Assembly (NCBI GenBank): GCA_007135755.1
Contig: SLIG01000057.1
Location: forward strand, 1-32,293
Direction: 5' to 3'
DNA length: 32,293 nucleotides
Origin: Cyanobium sp.
GTDB taxonomy: Bacteria; Cyanobacteriota; Cyanobacteriia; PCC-6307; Cyanobiaceae
A program made the translations under genes and the position numbers. The notes below the pieces were generated by a model. That model had not been told where the DNA came from and did no database searches. It saw only the letters and a list, made by a program, of their open reading frames with translations. Shown here in pieces: positions 22,443-32,293 of the stretch (position 1 is its first letter; each line of letters opens with the position of its first letter).

Positions 22443-24449
22443 TCAGCCCAGCGAGCCGAACAGCACCACCAGGGCGATCACCCCCCCAAACACGATCAGG
22501 GCGTAGAACTGGGCCCGGCCGGTTTCGAAGTACTTCAGGCCCTCGCCGCTGCCCAGGGTCATCAGGCCGGTGAGGTTCACCACGCCGTCCACCACCTTGG
22601 AGTCCACCTCCAGCACCGAGCGGGCCAGCTTGCGGCTGCCTTGCACGAACAGCTTGTCGTTGATGGCATCGAGATACCACTTGTTGGCCAGGAAGGCGTT
22701 CACGGCCGGGAAGCGGCCGGCCACCGCCGAGGCCAGATCGAGCCGGCGCAGGGCGTAGGCCAGCACGGCCACCGTGATGCCGGCCACCGAGACGGCAACC
22801 GAGAGCCCGGCCAACGGCAGGAACTCCCCCCAGCTGAAGTGCTCCGCCATCTCGGCGGCCTCCTCAGGATCGAGCAGGCCTGCGAAGCGGCTGTTCCAGG
22901 GGGTGCCGAGCAGGCCGACCAGGGCTGAGGGCACGGCCAGCACCGCCAGGGGCATGGCCATCTGCCAGCCGGACTCATGGGGGTGCTCGGCGTGATGGCC
23001 GTGCTCCTCGTGCTCCTCGGCGCCCTTGCCGGCGGCCGCCAGCAACTGGGCGGCCATCGCCTTGTCGTTGCCCCGGAACTCCCCTTCAAAGGTGAGGAAG
23101 TAGAGCCGGAACATGTAAAACGCGGTCATGCCGGCGGTGATCAAGCCCATCCCCCACAGCAGGGGGTAGGTGTTGAAGGCCTGGCCCAGGATCTCGTCCT
23201 TGCTCCAGAAGCCCGCCAGGGGTGGGATGCCGGCGATCGCCACGCAACCGATCAGGAAGGTGGTGGAGGTCACCGGCATGAACTTGCGCAGGCCGCCCAT
23301 CAGGCGCATGTCCTGGGCGAGCACCGGTTCGTGCCCCACCACCTCCTCCATGGCGTGGATCACCGAGCCCGAGCCCAGGAACAGCATGGCCTTGAAGAAG
23401 GCGTGGGTGACCAGGTGGAACATGCCGGCCACCGGGGCGCCGCAGCCCATGGCCAGCATCATGTAGCCCAGCTGGCTCACGGTGCTGTAGGCCAGGCCCT
23501 TCTTGAGATCCTGCTGGGTGAGGGCGATCGAGGCGCCCAGAAACAGGGTGATGGTGCCAATCACCGCAATCGTGACCTGCACGGCGGCAAAGGGCTCGTA
23601 CACCGGCTGCAGCCGAGCCACCAGGAACACGCCGGCGGCCACCATCGTGGCCGCGTGGATCAGGGCCGAGATCGGCGTGGGGCCTTCCATGGCATCGGGC
23701 AGCCACACGTGCAGTGGGAACTGGGCCGACTTGGCCATGGGCCCCATGAACACCAGAAGGCAGAGCAGCACGGCCACGCCGCTGCTGAGGCCACCCCCGG
23801 CCACCGCCTCCTGAAGGCTGGCACCGATCTCCTCAAAGCCGAAGCTGCCGGTGGCCCAGAACAACCCCAGGATCCCCAGCAGCAGGCCGAAGTCGCCCAC
23901 CCGGTTCACCACGAAGGCCTTCTGGGCGGCATTGGCGGCGCCGTCGCGGTCGTACCAGAAGCCCACCAGCAGGTAGGAGCACATGCCCACCAGCTCCCAG
24001 AACACGTAGATCTCGAGCAGGTTGGGGCTGATCACCAGGCCCAGCATCGAGCTGCTGAACAGGGCCAGGTAGGTGAAGAAGCGCACATAGCCCTTGTCGT
24101 GGGCCATGTAGCCATCGGAATACACCATCACCAGCACGGCGATGGTGGTGACCAAAGCCAGCATCACGGCCGCCAGGGCATCGACGCGGAAGCCCATCTG
24201 CAGGTTGAAGGTGCCGGCGCTGGCCCAGTTGAACAGCACTTCGGTGGGGCCAGCCCCCGCCAGCTGCTCAGCCAGCACCGCGTAGCTGAGCACCGCGGCC
24301 GCCCCCACGCAGCTGATCAGCAGCAGGGCCACCGGTTTGCGCAGCCGGTTGACGGTGCGGTTGAAGCTGATCAGCCCCAGTCCAACCAGGCAGGCGCCGG
24401 CCAGGGGGAGCACCGGGATCAACCAGGCGAGTTCAGCGGCTGAGGGCAT
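22443..24449 (-). CDS. ndhF: NAD(P)H-quinone oxidoreductase subunit 5
   Basis: Distal antiporter-like subunit of NDH-1 with the lateral piston helix, 668 residues. Landmarks: AELAWLIPVLPLAGACLVGL (first helix), FWELVGMCSYLLVGFWYDRD (conserved Glu), AAQKAFVVNRVGDFGLLLGI, KSAQFPLHVWLPDAMEGPTP with ISALIHAATMVAAGVFLVAR (key Lys/His), and LGYMMLAMGCGAPVAGMFHL. A long His/Glu-rich loop (EEHEEHGHHAEHPHESG) lies near residue 520. I chose the ATG at 24449 because MPSAAELAWLIP matches the family start; the frame upstream to 24743 is antisense to the next gene. Length suggests NdhF1 rather than NdhF3. Confidence 0.96.
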   Translation of the reverse strand: MPSAAELAWLIPVLPLAGACLVGLGLISFNRTVNRLRKPVALLLISCVGAAAVLSYAVLAEQLAGAGPTEVLFNWASAGTFNLQMGFRVDALAAVMLALVTTIAVLVMVYSDGYMAHDKGYVRFFTYLALFSSSMLGLVISPNLLEIYVFWELVGMCSYLLVGFWYDRDGAANAAQKAFVVNRVGDFGLLLGILGLFWATGSFGFEEIGASLQEAVAGGGLSSGVAVLLCLLVFMGPMAKSAQFPLHVWLPDAMEGPTPISALIHAATMVAAGVFLVARLQPVYEPFAAVQVTIAVIGTITLFLGASIALTQQDLKKGLAYSTVSQLGYMMLAMGCGAPVAGMFHLVTHAFFKAMLFLGSGSVIHAMEEVVGHEPVLAQDMRLMGGLRKFMPVTSTTFLIGCVAIAGIPPLAGFWSKDEILGQAFNTYPLLWGMGLITAGMTAFYMFRLYFLTFEGEFRGNDKAMAAQLLAAAGKGAEEHEEHGHHAEHPHESGWQMAMPLAVLAVPSALVGLLGTPWNSRFAGLLDPEEAAEMAEHFSWGEFLPLAGLSVAVSVAGITVAVLAYALRRLDLASAVAGRFPAVNAFLANKWYLDAINDKLFVQGSRKLARSVLEVDSKVVDGVVNLTGLMTLGSGEGLKYFETGRAQFYALIVFGGVIALVVLFGSLG

Positions 24450-24540
24450 TCCGGCGCGGGCTCCGAGCGGGCGGGCTGGCCAGGAGTGTAGGCAGCTTGA
24501 CCCTGCGATCCCCGCGCCTGTCGGGGAACGCCGGTGGCGC

Positions 24541-25293
24541 TCAGCCCAGCCAGTGGGCCAGGGCGGTGCGCGAGAAGGCGGTCGCGCCCACCCCGATGAA
24601 GCGGTGCGCCCACCAGAACAGGCCGATGGTGATGGCGATGCCCAGCTGGGCGGGGCGCAGAAACTCGCCTGCCACCAGCTGCTGGCGGCCATCGAGCACG
24701 GCCCGGAAGGGCACCACCGAGGTGGTGGCGCGCAGCTCCTCAAAGGCCTCGCCGAAGCGGTTGCGCAGCCGGCGGTCGCCGTTCCAGACCGCGAACAGGT
24801 GGTGGGCGATCAGGCCGACGCAGGTGACCACCATGAAGCTGCTGCCGATCCACAGCAGGTGGGTGCCGCACCAGAGGATCTGTCCCATCGCCTGGGGGTG
24901 GCGGCTGATGCGGATGATGCCCGTGGCGTAGAGGCGCACCCGCGGGCGGAGCAGGGCGGGGATCTCCAGCAGGTTGTAGGTGGCCGGGTAGAGGAAGAAG
25001 AAGCTGATGGCCGTGCCGGTCCACACCAGGGGCACGATCCAGGGCTGATCCTGCAGGTTCCAGAGCCGGATGCCGTCGTAGCGGTGGGCCAGGAAGTAGG
25101 CCACCAGCACCCCTGTCGAGGGGATGCTCAGCCCGGCGAAGATCAGCCGCCAGGCCCGTTCGCCGATGCGCTCCACCGCCAGCTGGCGCAGGGAGGCGCC
25201 ACCGCTGTGGATCACGGCGAAGGCCAGCAGCAGGCCCAGCATCACCCAGGTGCTGTGGTGGCTGCCGCCCGAGGTGCTGAAGCTGGCCGTCAC
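24541..25293 (-). CDS. NnrU family, probable 15-cis-zeta-carotene isomerase
   Basis: Predicted integral membrane heme protein of the NnrU / Z-ISO family, 250 residues with about six helices. It has the features I recall for plant [12 protein letters not shown] (29-36), [51 protein letters not shown] (123-142), [20 protein letters not shown] and [20 protein letters not shown], then [20 protein letters not shown] isomerises the 15-cis bond of the phytoene desaturase product, using a heme b whose ligand state is redox-controlled; His29 and His145 are candidate ligands. The start is GTG at 25293; the frame upstream is antisense to rbcR. It is the first gene before ndhF-ndhD, 91 bp away. Function rests on recalled motif similarity. 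Confidence 0.8.
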   Translation of the reverse strand: MTASFSTSGGSHHSTWVMLGLLLAFAVIHSGGASLRQLAVERIGERAWRLIFAGLSIPSTGVLVAYFLAHRYDGIRLWNLQDQPWIVPLVWTGTAISFFFLYPATYNLLEIPALLRPRVRLYATGIIRISRHPQAMGQILWCGTHLLWIGSSFMVVTCVGLIAHHLFAVWNGDRRLRNRFGEAFEELRATTSVVPFRAVLDGRQQLVAGEFLRPAQLGIAITIGLFWWAHRFIGVGATAFSRTALAHWLG

Positions 25294-25368
25294 GGGCTGG
25301 ATGGGGAGTTGTGAAGGCCGCGATTCTGGCCGCCGGCAGCCCCCCCTAGAGTTTGGGATCCTTGCCGG

Positions 25369-25380
25369 CGCAGGCCTGCG
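25369..25380. promoter_or_regulatory. 12-bp perfect palindrome upstream of rbcR
   Basis: CGCAGGCCTGCG is its own reverse complement and lies 16 bp before the rbcR start, in the 103-bp gap to the divergent Z-ISO-like gene. A nearby GCCTG...CAGGC repeat overlaps it. It could be an operator, though LysR sites usually follow T-N11-A and lie further upstream. Confidence 0.3.
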
Positions 25381-25396
25381 GGCTTCAGGCCGAACC

Positions 25397-26392
25397 ATGG
25401 CAGATCTGCCGTTCACCCTCGACCAGCTGCGCATCCTGCGGGCGATCGCCAGCGAAGGCAGCTTCAAGAAGGCGGCCGACAGCCTCTACGTCACCCAGCC
25501 GGCGGTGAGCCTGCAGATCCAGAACCTGGAGAAGCAGCTGAGCGTGTCGCTGTTCGACCGCGGAGGGCGCAAGGCCCAGCTCACCGAGGCCGGTCACCTG
25601 CTGCTGAGTTACTGCGACCGCATCCTCAGCCAGTGCCAGGAGGCCTGCCGGGCCCTCGAAGACCTGCACAACCTGCGCGGCGGCTCCCTGATCGTGGGGG
25701 CCAGCCAGACCACCGGGACCTACCTGATGCCCCGCATGATCGGCCTGTTCCGCCAGAAGTACCCCGATGTGGCGGTGCAGCTGCAGGTCCACAGCACCCG
25801 TCGCACCGGCTGGAGCGTGGCCAATGGCCAGATCGATCTGGCGATCATCGGCGGCGAACTGCCCAGCGAGCTCAATGAGCTGCTGCAGGTGGTGCCCTAT
25901 GGCGTGGATGAACTGGCCCTGGTGCTGCCCACCAAGCACCCCCTGGCGCGGCTGCCGGAGCTCACCAAGGAGGATCTCTACCGGTTGGGGTTCGTCTGTC
26001 TCGATGCCCAGTCCACCACCCGCAAGATGGTGGACCAGCTGCTGGCCCGCTCGGGGCTGGAGCTCACGCGCCTGAAGATCGAGATGGAGCTCAATTCCTT
26101 CGAGGCGATCAAGAACGCCGTGCAGTCGGGCCTCGGCGCCGCCTTCCTGCCGGTGGTGTCGATCGAGCGTGAGCTGGCCTCCGGCACCGTGCACCGCCCC
26201 CAGGTGTCCGACCTGATGGTGCGCCGTCAGCTCAAGCTGATCACCCATCCGGCGCGCTACTGCTCCAGGGCCGCTGAGGCCTTCCGCCGTGAGGTGCTGC
26301 CGGTGTTCGCCAGCGCCGACAGCCCGCTGCGCCGCTCCGCACCGCCAGCTGTCCAACCCGCAGCTGTGGAGAAGGCAGCCGCAGGGGCCTGA
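25397..26392 (+). CDS. rbcR: LysR-type regulator RbcR
   Basis: Transcription regulator of carbon-fixation genes (rbc operon) in cyanobacteria and red plastids. The 331-residue protein starts [20 protein letters not shown] with [20 protein letters not shown] as the helix-turn-helix, then [20 protein letters not shown] and [20 protein letters not shown] in the effector domain, which are characteristic of RbcR. The C-terminal 20 residues are an Ala/Pro tail. I chose the ATG at 25397, where homology begins; the open frame to 25124 is antisense to the Z-ISO-like gene. Divergence from a gene that leads into ndhF-ndhD suggests it may regulate that unit, as LysR proteins often control adjacent divergent genes. 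Confidence 0.93.
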   Translation: MADLPFTLDQLRILRAIASEGSFKKAADSLYVTQPAVSLQIQNLEKQLSVSLFDRGGRKAQLTEAGHLLLSYCDRILSQCQEACRALEDLHNLRGGSLIVGASQTTGTYLMPRMIGLFRQKYPDVAVQLQVHSTRRTGWSVANGQIDLAIIGGELPSELNELLQVVPYGVDELALVLPTKHPLARLPELTKEDLYRLGFVCLDAQSTTRKMVDQLLARSGLELTRLKIEMELNSFEAIKNAVQSGLGAAFLPVVSIERELASGTVHRPQVSDLMVRRQLKLITHPARYCSRAAEAFRREVLPVFASADSPLRRSAPPAVQPAAVEKAAAGA

Positions 26393-26438
26393 TCTGCCAG
26401 GCCCAGTGGATCTGAGCTGCCAGAGTTCAGCTGGGGGA

Positions 26439-27119
26439 TCAGAACTGGCTGGCTTCCGGCGTCACCCCGGCGGCGTCATCGGCCACGCCCCGGGTGATGA
26501 ACTGGTTTTCGCGGATGTCGGTCTGGTAAACGCAGCGCACGATCGGCTGGTCCTTGATCGAGCCGATGTAGGCGAAGGTGTTCATGCGCTGCTTGCACTG
26601 GCGCATCTGTTCAGCCGTCACGGCTCCTTGCTTCTGGAGCACGCTCCAGTTCTCCCGCCGGATCACACAGCCGGGGCGCAGGGCCGGCTGGGTCACGAAG
26701 CTGCTGCTGGGGTTCATGGTGGTGTAGATCTCCACATCCATCACGAAGGCGCTGGCCCCCCACTGGCGGCAGAACTCAGGATCCGGCACCGCCATGTCGA
26801 GCTGCTGGGAACTGGCGATGTTGCCCTGGCTGCCCTGGGTGGTGCTGGAGAGGGCGGTGCCGATGCCGATTCCCAGCACGAGCACGCCGGCCAGCACCGC
26901 CATGGTGGCGATGTTGAACTGGGGTCCCCCCCCGCCGTCGCTGCCGCCGCCGCCACCCGCCGGACCGCCGGCAGGACGGCGCGGCGGCCGTTCACCCCGG
27001 CCCGGCCGCTCCGCCGTGGCGTACCGGCCGGAGCCGTACCGCCCGGAGCTGGCACGCTCTGAGCCGGCACGGTCAGAGCCTGTGCGGTCGTCGTCGTAGC
27101 GGTTGCGGTAGCGGGTCAC
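26439..27119 (-). CDS. DUF3172 protein with Arg/Gly-rich N-terminus and one TM helix
   Basis: Cyanobacteria-restricted family of unknown function, 226 residues. Residues 1-65 are disordered, rich in Arg, Gly and Ser, with a Gly run near 55-65. One hydrophobic helix follows (70-90, [20 protein letters not shown]). The C-terminal domain (105-226) has cysteines at 117 (EFCRQW), 151 (PGCVIRR), 175 (RQCKQR) and 196 (VRCVYQ), which could form two disulfides if the domain is lumenal. By the positive-inside rule the basic tail is cytoplasmic. The start ATG overlaps the ndhM stop by 4 bp, so it is translationally coupled to an NDH-1 subunit; a role in NDH-1 assembly or the thylakoid is inference. Confidence 0.8.
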   Translation of the reverse strand: MTRYRNRYDDDRTGSDRAGSERASSGRYGSGRYATAERPGRGERPPRRPAGGPAGGGGGSDGGGGPQFNIATMAVLAGVLVLGIGIGTALSSTTQGSQGNIASSQQLDMAVPDPEFCRQWGASAFVMDVEIYTTMNPSSSFVTQPALRPGCVIRRENWSVLQKQGAVTAEQMRQCKQRMNTFAYIGSIKDQPIVRCVYQTDIRENQFITRGVADDAAGVTPEASQF

Positions 27120-27544
27120 AGGGTTTCAGGCGTGCGGGGCAGCCCCATGGAGTAGTTGAGCACCCGGCAATCGGGGTTGTAGCGAAGCTCTCCGGTCTGG
27201 AGCAGCTGGCGGATGAACCCCTCCAGGTCGGATCCGATCCGGCGCAGGGTGTAGTCGTTGAGCGGTTCGCCGGCCCGGGCGTTCACCAGCTCGCCGAAGC
27301 GTTGCTGAACCTTGGCGAGCACCGGCGGCTCCCAGAGGAACTCGTTGTCCGGGTCCACATCGAGGGTCAGCTGGCTGGGGTCGGGCACCAGGTCGCCGTT
27401 CTCCACCCGGGCGGTGAACAGGCGCACGTGCCGGGTGGTCGACTTGAGCAGGGTGCTGTCACCGGCAGCCCTCTGAGGGGCAGGAGTGGCTGCGGCACTG
27501 GCATCAACCATGGGTGCTGGGCTGGCGTCCTGGATGGCCACCAT
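27116..27544 (-). CDS. ndhM: NAD(P)H-quinone oxidoreductase subunit M
   Basis: Stromal/cytoplasmic peripheral subunit specific to oxygenic-photosynthesis NDH-1. The conserved part starts [20 protein letters not shown] at about residue 32, followed by [35 protein letters not shown]-like text ([20 protein letters not shown]) and [18 protein letters not shown] at the end. The first ~31 residues are an Ala/Pro-rich extension; most NdhM proteins begin near LLKSTTRH, so the true start may be downstream of the ATG at 27544, although only CTG is available there. Divergent from pds with 96 bp between starts. Confidence 0.95.
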   Translation of the reverse strand: MVAIQDASPAPMVDASAAATPAPQRAAGDSTLLKSTTRHVRLFTARVENGDLVPDPSQLTLDVDPDNEFLWEPPVLAKVQQRFGELVNARAGEPLNDYTLRRIGSDLEGFIRQLLQTGELRYNPDCRVLNYSMGLPRTPETL

Positions 27545-27613
27545 AGGAAGCCCTCCAAGCCGGGGGCAGGGCCAAGGCGTGTCTCAGGCGCAGGGCTGTG
27601 GTGCTGCCCCTAG

Positions 27614-29999
<2,386 letters not shown>

Positions 30000-30012
<13 letters not shown>

Positions 30013-30950
30013 GCGTTCAGCCGACTGCGGCTGATCCAGAGGCGCAGCAGCGGATTCACCAGCTCCGGTGCCTCGTCGTGGGGGCAGTGTCCCACCCCCG
30101 GCAGCATCACCAGCTCTTGGATGCAGCCGTAGCGCGCGGCCCAGCGCCGCGCTTCCGCCGGGTCCTCCCAGGGGTCGGCCTCCCCCCAGATCAGTCGCAC
30201 TGGGATCGGCTGCCCGCCAGCGCCGCTGGACCTGCTGAGTTCCTCCAACAGCTGCGGCGCCAGGTGGTCGTTGAACAGGTTGACGAACCCCCGGAAGCTC
30301 TCCAGGGCACCGGGGTCGGTGCTCGGCCGGAACAGCAGCTCCACCAGGGCGTCGTCCACGTGGGCGCCGCTGGGGTAGGCCCGCGCCAGCACCCGGCGGA
30401 TGAATCCTGGCCGGGCCAGGAGCCTGAACAGGGGGGCGATCACGGTCCGCTGGCGCACCAGCGCCTTGAGCAGGGGCCGCGATGGACGCTGCCGGGGCGG
30501 CAACTGGGCCAGTCGCTTGTCATCAAGGGCCCGCTGGGCGCAGTCCAGCAGCACCACCTGGGCGGGGGGCAGGCCACGATCGCGCAACAGCCGGGCGGCG
30601 TTCAGTGCCACGATGCCCCCGATCGAGTTGCCCACCAGGTGCAACTGGACGGTGGCGGTCTCGATCCCCAGCAGCTCCACGGCGGCATCCACCACCTGCT
30701 CGGCCCAGAGATCGAAGCAATAGCGCACCGCTCCCGGCTGATCGGGCTCGTCGGCGAGCCGGGAGCGGGGCTTGGCGCTGGCTCCGAACCCCAGCAGGTC
30801 GAGGGCGATCACATCGGCGCCATCCGCGAGGGCCGGCAGGGTGTGACGCCAGTGACCGGAGGAGGCCCCGAAGCCGTGGATCAGGATCACCTTCACCGCC
30901 GCCTGAGGATCACCACTGCGCCGCAGGGCGATGGGATGGCCCCGCCACAA
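30000..30950 (-). CDS. Alpha/beta hydrolase fold protein
   Basis: Predicted serine hydrolase, 316 residues, no signal peptide seen. The catalytic set is clear: oxyanion-hole HGFGAS (25-30), nucleophile elbow GNSIGG with Ser109, Asp259 in WGEADPW and His288 in GVGHCPHDE. A cap region lies around 140-230. Cyanobacterial relatives have no settled substrate. The TTG at 30950 is the only usual start near the N-terminus, but the frame stays open upstream with family-like text (APSQLWLWRGHP) into the RNA-binding gene's 3' end, where only CTG is available, so the true start may lie a few codons upstream. It may be co-transcribed with the RNA-binding gene 46 bp upstream. Confidence 0.87.
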
Positions 30951-30996
30951 CCAGAGCTGGGAAGGGGCCTGGATCAGGGGATCGGACGCGAAGGGT

Positions 30997-31416
30997 TCAG
31001 ACGGCAGCCTTCTGGCTGTCGAGCAGTTGCTTCAGCTTGGCAAGTTCGCCGGCCCAGCGGGGGTCGGGGGCCTGGCTGTCCACCTCGTCGGCGTGCACCA
31101 CCTTGTTCGCTGCCGGACGCTGCGAGGCACCCTGGCCGCGGCGCTCAGCGGGGGTGGCGGTGCGGCTGTCGCGGCGCTCGGAGATCTCGATCCGCAGGGT
31201 GTTGCCGCCGAACTCCTTGCCGTTGAGCTGGGCAATCACCGCCTCTGCCAGTTTCTGGTCGTCCACGTTGGCGAAGCCGAAACCACGGCAGAGGCCGGTT
31301 TCGCGGTCGTTGACGGTTTTGAAGCGGACGCCTTCTCCGACGCCGGTGAACAGAGCTTCAAGCTCCTTGGCATCAAAGGTCTGCGGCAGGTTGCCGACGT
31401 AGAGGCGAACGCTCAT
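30997..31416 (-). CDS. RRM-type RNA-binding protein (Rbp family)
   Basis: Predicted single RNA-recognition-motif protein of the cyanobacterial Rbp family, 139 residues; several members are cold-induced or help localise thylakoid mRNAs. RNP2 is LYVGNL (5-10) and RNP1 is RGFGFANV (44-51), with typical spacing. After the RRM (to about 82) there is no glycine-rich tail; instead a charged linker (RRDSRTATPAERRGQGASQR) leads to a C-terminal helix (RWAGELAKLKQLLDSQ). The start is ATG at 31416. The 130-bp upstream region holds a 13-bp tandem repeat and a small hairpin. Confidence 0.92.
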   Translation of the reverse strand: MSVRLYVGNLPQTFDAKELEALFTGVGEGVRFKTVNDRETGLCRGFGFANVDDQKLAEAVIAQLNGKEFGGNTLRIEISERRDSRTATPAERRGQGASQRPAANKVVHADEVDSQAPDPRWAGELAKLKQLLDSQKAAV

Positions 31417-31457
31417 GGGTGGGAAGGCGGAAAACGGAACACTTCAGCTGAAAGAAG

Positions 31458-31483
31458 CAGCGGGCGAGGACAGCGGGCGAGGA
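31458..31483. repeat. Tandem 13-bp repeat, two copies, upstream of rbp
   Basis: CAGCGGGCGAGGA occurs at 31458-31470 and again at 31471-31483 without mismatch, followed by a degenerate GAGAGGGCGAAGA. It lies 42-67 bp before the RNA-binding protein start, in its likely 5' leader. Confidence 0.55.
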
Positions 31484-31510
31484 GAGAGGGCGAAGACAGG
31501 ACTCTCTGCA

Positions 31511-31527
31511 CAGAACACTCGGTTCTG
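31511..31527 (-). terminator. Short hairpin downstream of the CCA-adding gene
   Basis: CAGAAC (31511-31516) and GTTCTG (31522-31527) form a 6-bp stem with a 5-nt loop, 19 bp after the stop of the CCA-adding gene. No T-tract is present, so termination is a weak inference. Confidence 0.25.
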
Positions 31528-31546
31528 CCGTCGTCGCACCATGCAG

Positions 31547-32293
31547 TTAACCACGGCGCTGGTCACCCCGGCGTTGGGCCAGCCAGATCCGGGCGGCGGC
31601 CAGGACTTCCCCCTCGCCGTCCGGTGGCAGACGGCCGAAGGCCCGTTCGCGCCTGAGGTGGCGCAGCAGCGCGCCCAGTTCCGGGCCCGGAGGCACGGCC
31701 AGCAGCTCGCCGAGGCGGTGGCCGCTGAGGGGCGGCCGGGGATGAAACAGGGGGTCGTTGGGGTCGCGCCAGCGGGCCAGCGCGGCGCGGGCCGCCGGGC
31801 CAGGCAGGGCCAGCAACAGGGCAGGCAGCGTTGCCTCCAGCTCGCCCTGCAGCCGCAGCCGCTCGTCCTCATCGAGGGCATCCAATTCAGCCTCAGCCGC
31901 CGGTTGCGCCAGCCGCTGCCACCAGCGGCGCAGATCCCCGCACTGCCGTTGCAGCCGCCGGCTGGCCCGCAGGGCCTGCAGGGCCTGCGGTGGCAGCAGG
32001 GCCGCCAGGCGGGCGAGGGGCAGGGCAGCGGCGCACTCCGTCGCGTCCAGCCCCAGCCTGGCAGGGGCGCCGGCATCCAGCGCAGCCAGCTGCGGCGCGG
32101 CGCCGGTATCCACGGCCCAGGGGGTGAGCAGCCCCAGCGTCAGGGCCTGAGCCATCCCCTGCTCGCCATCGGCGGCCTCCGCCAGTTGCTGCAGCTCGCC
32201 CAGCACCCGCTCCCCCGCCACCTCCCCCAGCCGCTGGGCATGGGCACCGATCCAGCCGGTGGTGGTGGGCTCGAGCTGCAGGTGCAACTGCCG
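31547..32293 (-). CDS. CCA tRNA nucleotidyltransferase, C-terminal part
   Basis: Partial gene; the N-terminus lies beyond the right edge and the frame is open to the last base. About 249 residues are visible, covering an Ala/Leu-rich C-terminal tRNA-binding region: WIGAHAQRLGEVAGERVLGE matches the RNA- and SrmB-type binding domain of CCA-adding enzymes (the I-x-x-x-A-x-R-L-x-x-E-R pattern), LLTPWAVD follows, and PAARAALARWRDPNDPLFHP with SGHRLGELLAVPPGPELGAL is the typical C-terminal motif (GxxLG...PGP.xG.LL). The catalytic DxD domain is not in the window, so activity cannot be judged. The gene adds or repairs the 3' CCA end of tRNAs. Confidence 0.8.
   Translation of the reverse strand, partial: RQLHLQLEPTTTGWIGAHAQRLGEVAGERVLGELQQLAEAADGEQGMAQALTLGLLTPWAVDTGAAPQLAALDAGAPARLGLDATECAAALPLARLAALLPPQALQALRASRRLQRQCGDLRRWWQRLAQPAAEAELDALDEDERLRLQGELEATLPALLLALPGPAARAALARWRDPNDPLFHPRPPLSGHRLGELLAVPPGPELGALLRHLRRERAFGRLPPDGEGEVLAAARIWLAQRRGDQRRG

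Noticed and set aside
23233-23240. HIP1 octamers GCGATCGC here and at 25442-25449
   Set aside because: HIP1 is scattered through many cyanobacterial genomes; two copies within coding sequence carry no local meaning.
22977-24443. A 488-codon plus-strand frame
   Set aside because: Antisense to ndhF with His/Gln-rich composition typical of shadow frames.

Overview
The window looks like a chromosomal segment of a high-GC picocyanobacterium of the Cyanobium / Synechococcus type. The evidence is a set of cyanobacterial NDH-1 genes (ndhA, I, G, E, D, F, M), the plant-type carotenoid genes pds and crtB, a zeta-carotene isomerase-like gene, an RbcR-type LysR regulator, a PedR-like small LuxR regulator, and cyanobacteria-restricted DUF3352 and DUF3172 families. 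Most of the sequence is strongly GC-rich. The first ~1.4 kb is visibly more AT-rich. No tRNA, rRNA, CRISPR array or intact insertion sequence was seen.

Layout. (1) 1-4.8 kb is an accessory zone. It holds an open minus-strand frame running off the left edge, a lower-GC capsular-polysaccharide glycosyltransferase whose 3' end runs about 98 bp into cysC, and three different type II toxin-antitoxin pairs with a SUI1-family gene between the second and third. (2) 4.9-11.8 kb is a core block: trpB; a minus-strand run rhodanese, hrcA, anbu; then on the plus strand a DUF3352 protein, sixA and gltA. (3) 11.9-16.5 kb is the plus-strand run ndhA, I, G, E, then NAD kinase, a CYTH protein and a 60-residue protein. 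(4) 16.6-17.9 kb has a PedR-like regulator divergent from metF. (5) 17.9-25.3 kb is a long minus-strand run, in transcription order Z-ISO-like gene, ndhF, ndhD, lapA-like gene, scpA, NDP-sugar synthase. (6) 25.4-32.3 kb has rbcR, then ndhM plus a DUF3172 gene divergent from pds-crtB, an alpha/beta hydrolase, an RRM RNA-binding protein, and the C-terminal part of a CCA-adding enzyme cut by the right edge.

The main functional themes are photosynthetic and respiratory electron flow (seven NDH-1 subunits, NAD kinase, citrate synthase), early carotenoid synthesis (pds, crtB, Z-ISO-like), redox and carbon regulation (RbcR, PedR-like), and protein quality control (HrcA with the proteasome-like Anbu protease). 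I see no single unmistakable new system. The least explained associations are rhodanese-hrcA-anbu without the usual Anbu partners, the overlapping ndhM-DUF3172 pair, the overlapping DUF3352-sixA pair, and the toxin-antitoxin cluster around the SUI1 gene. Every call comes from reading sequence and motifs by eye; no database search was run.
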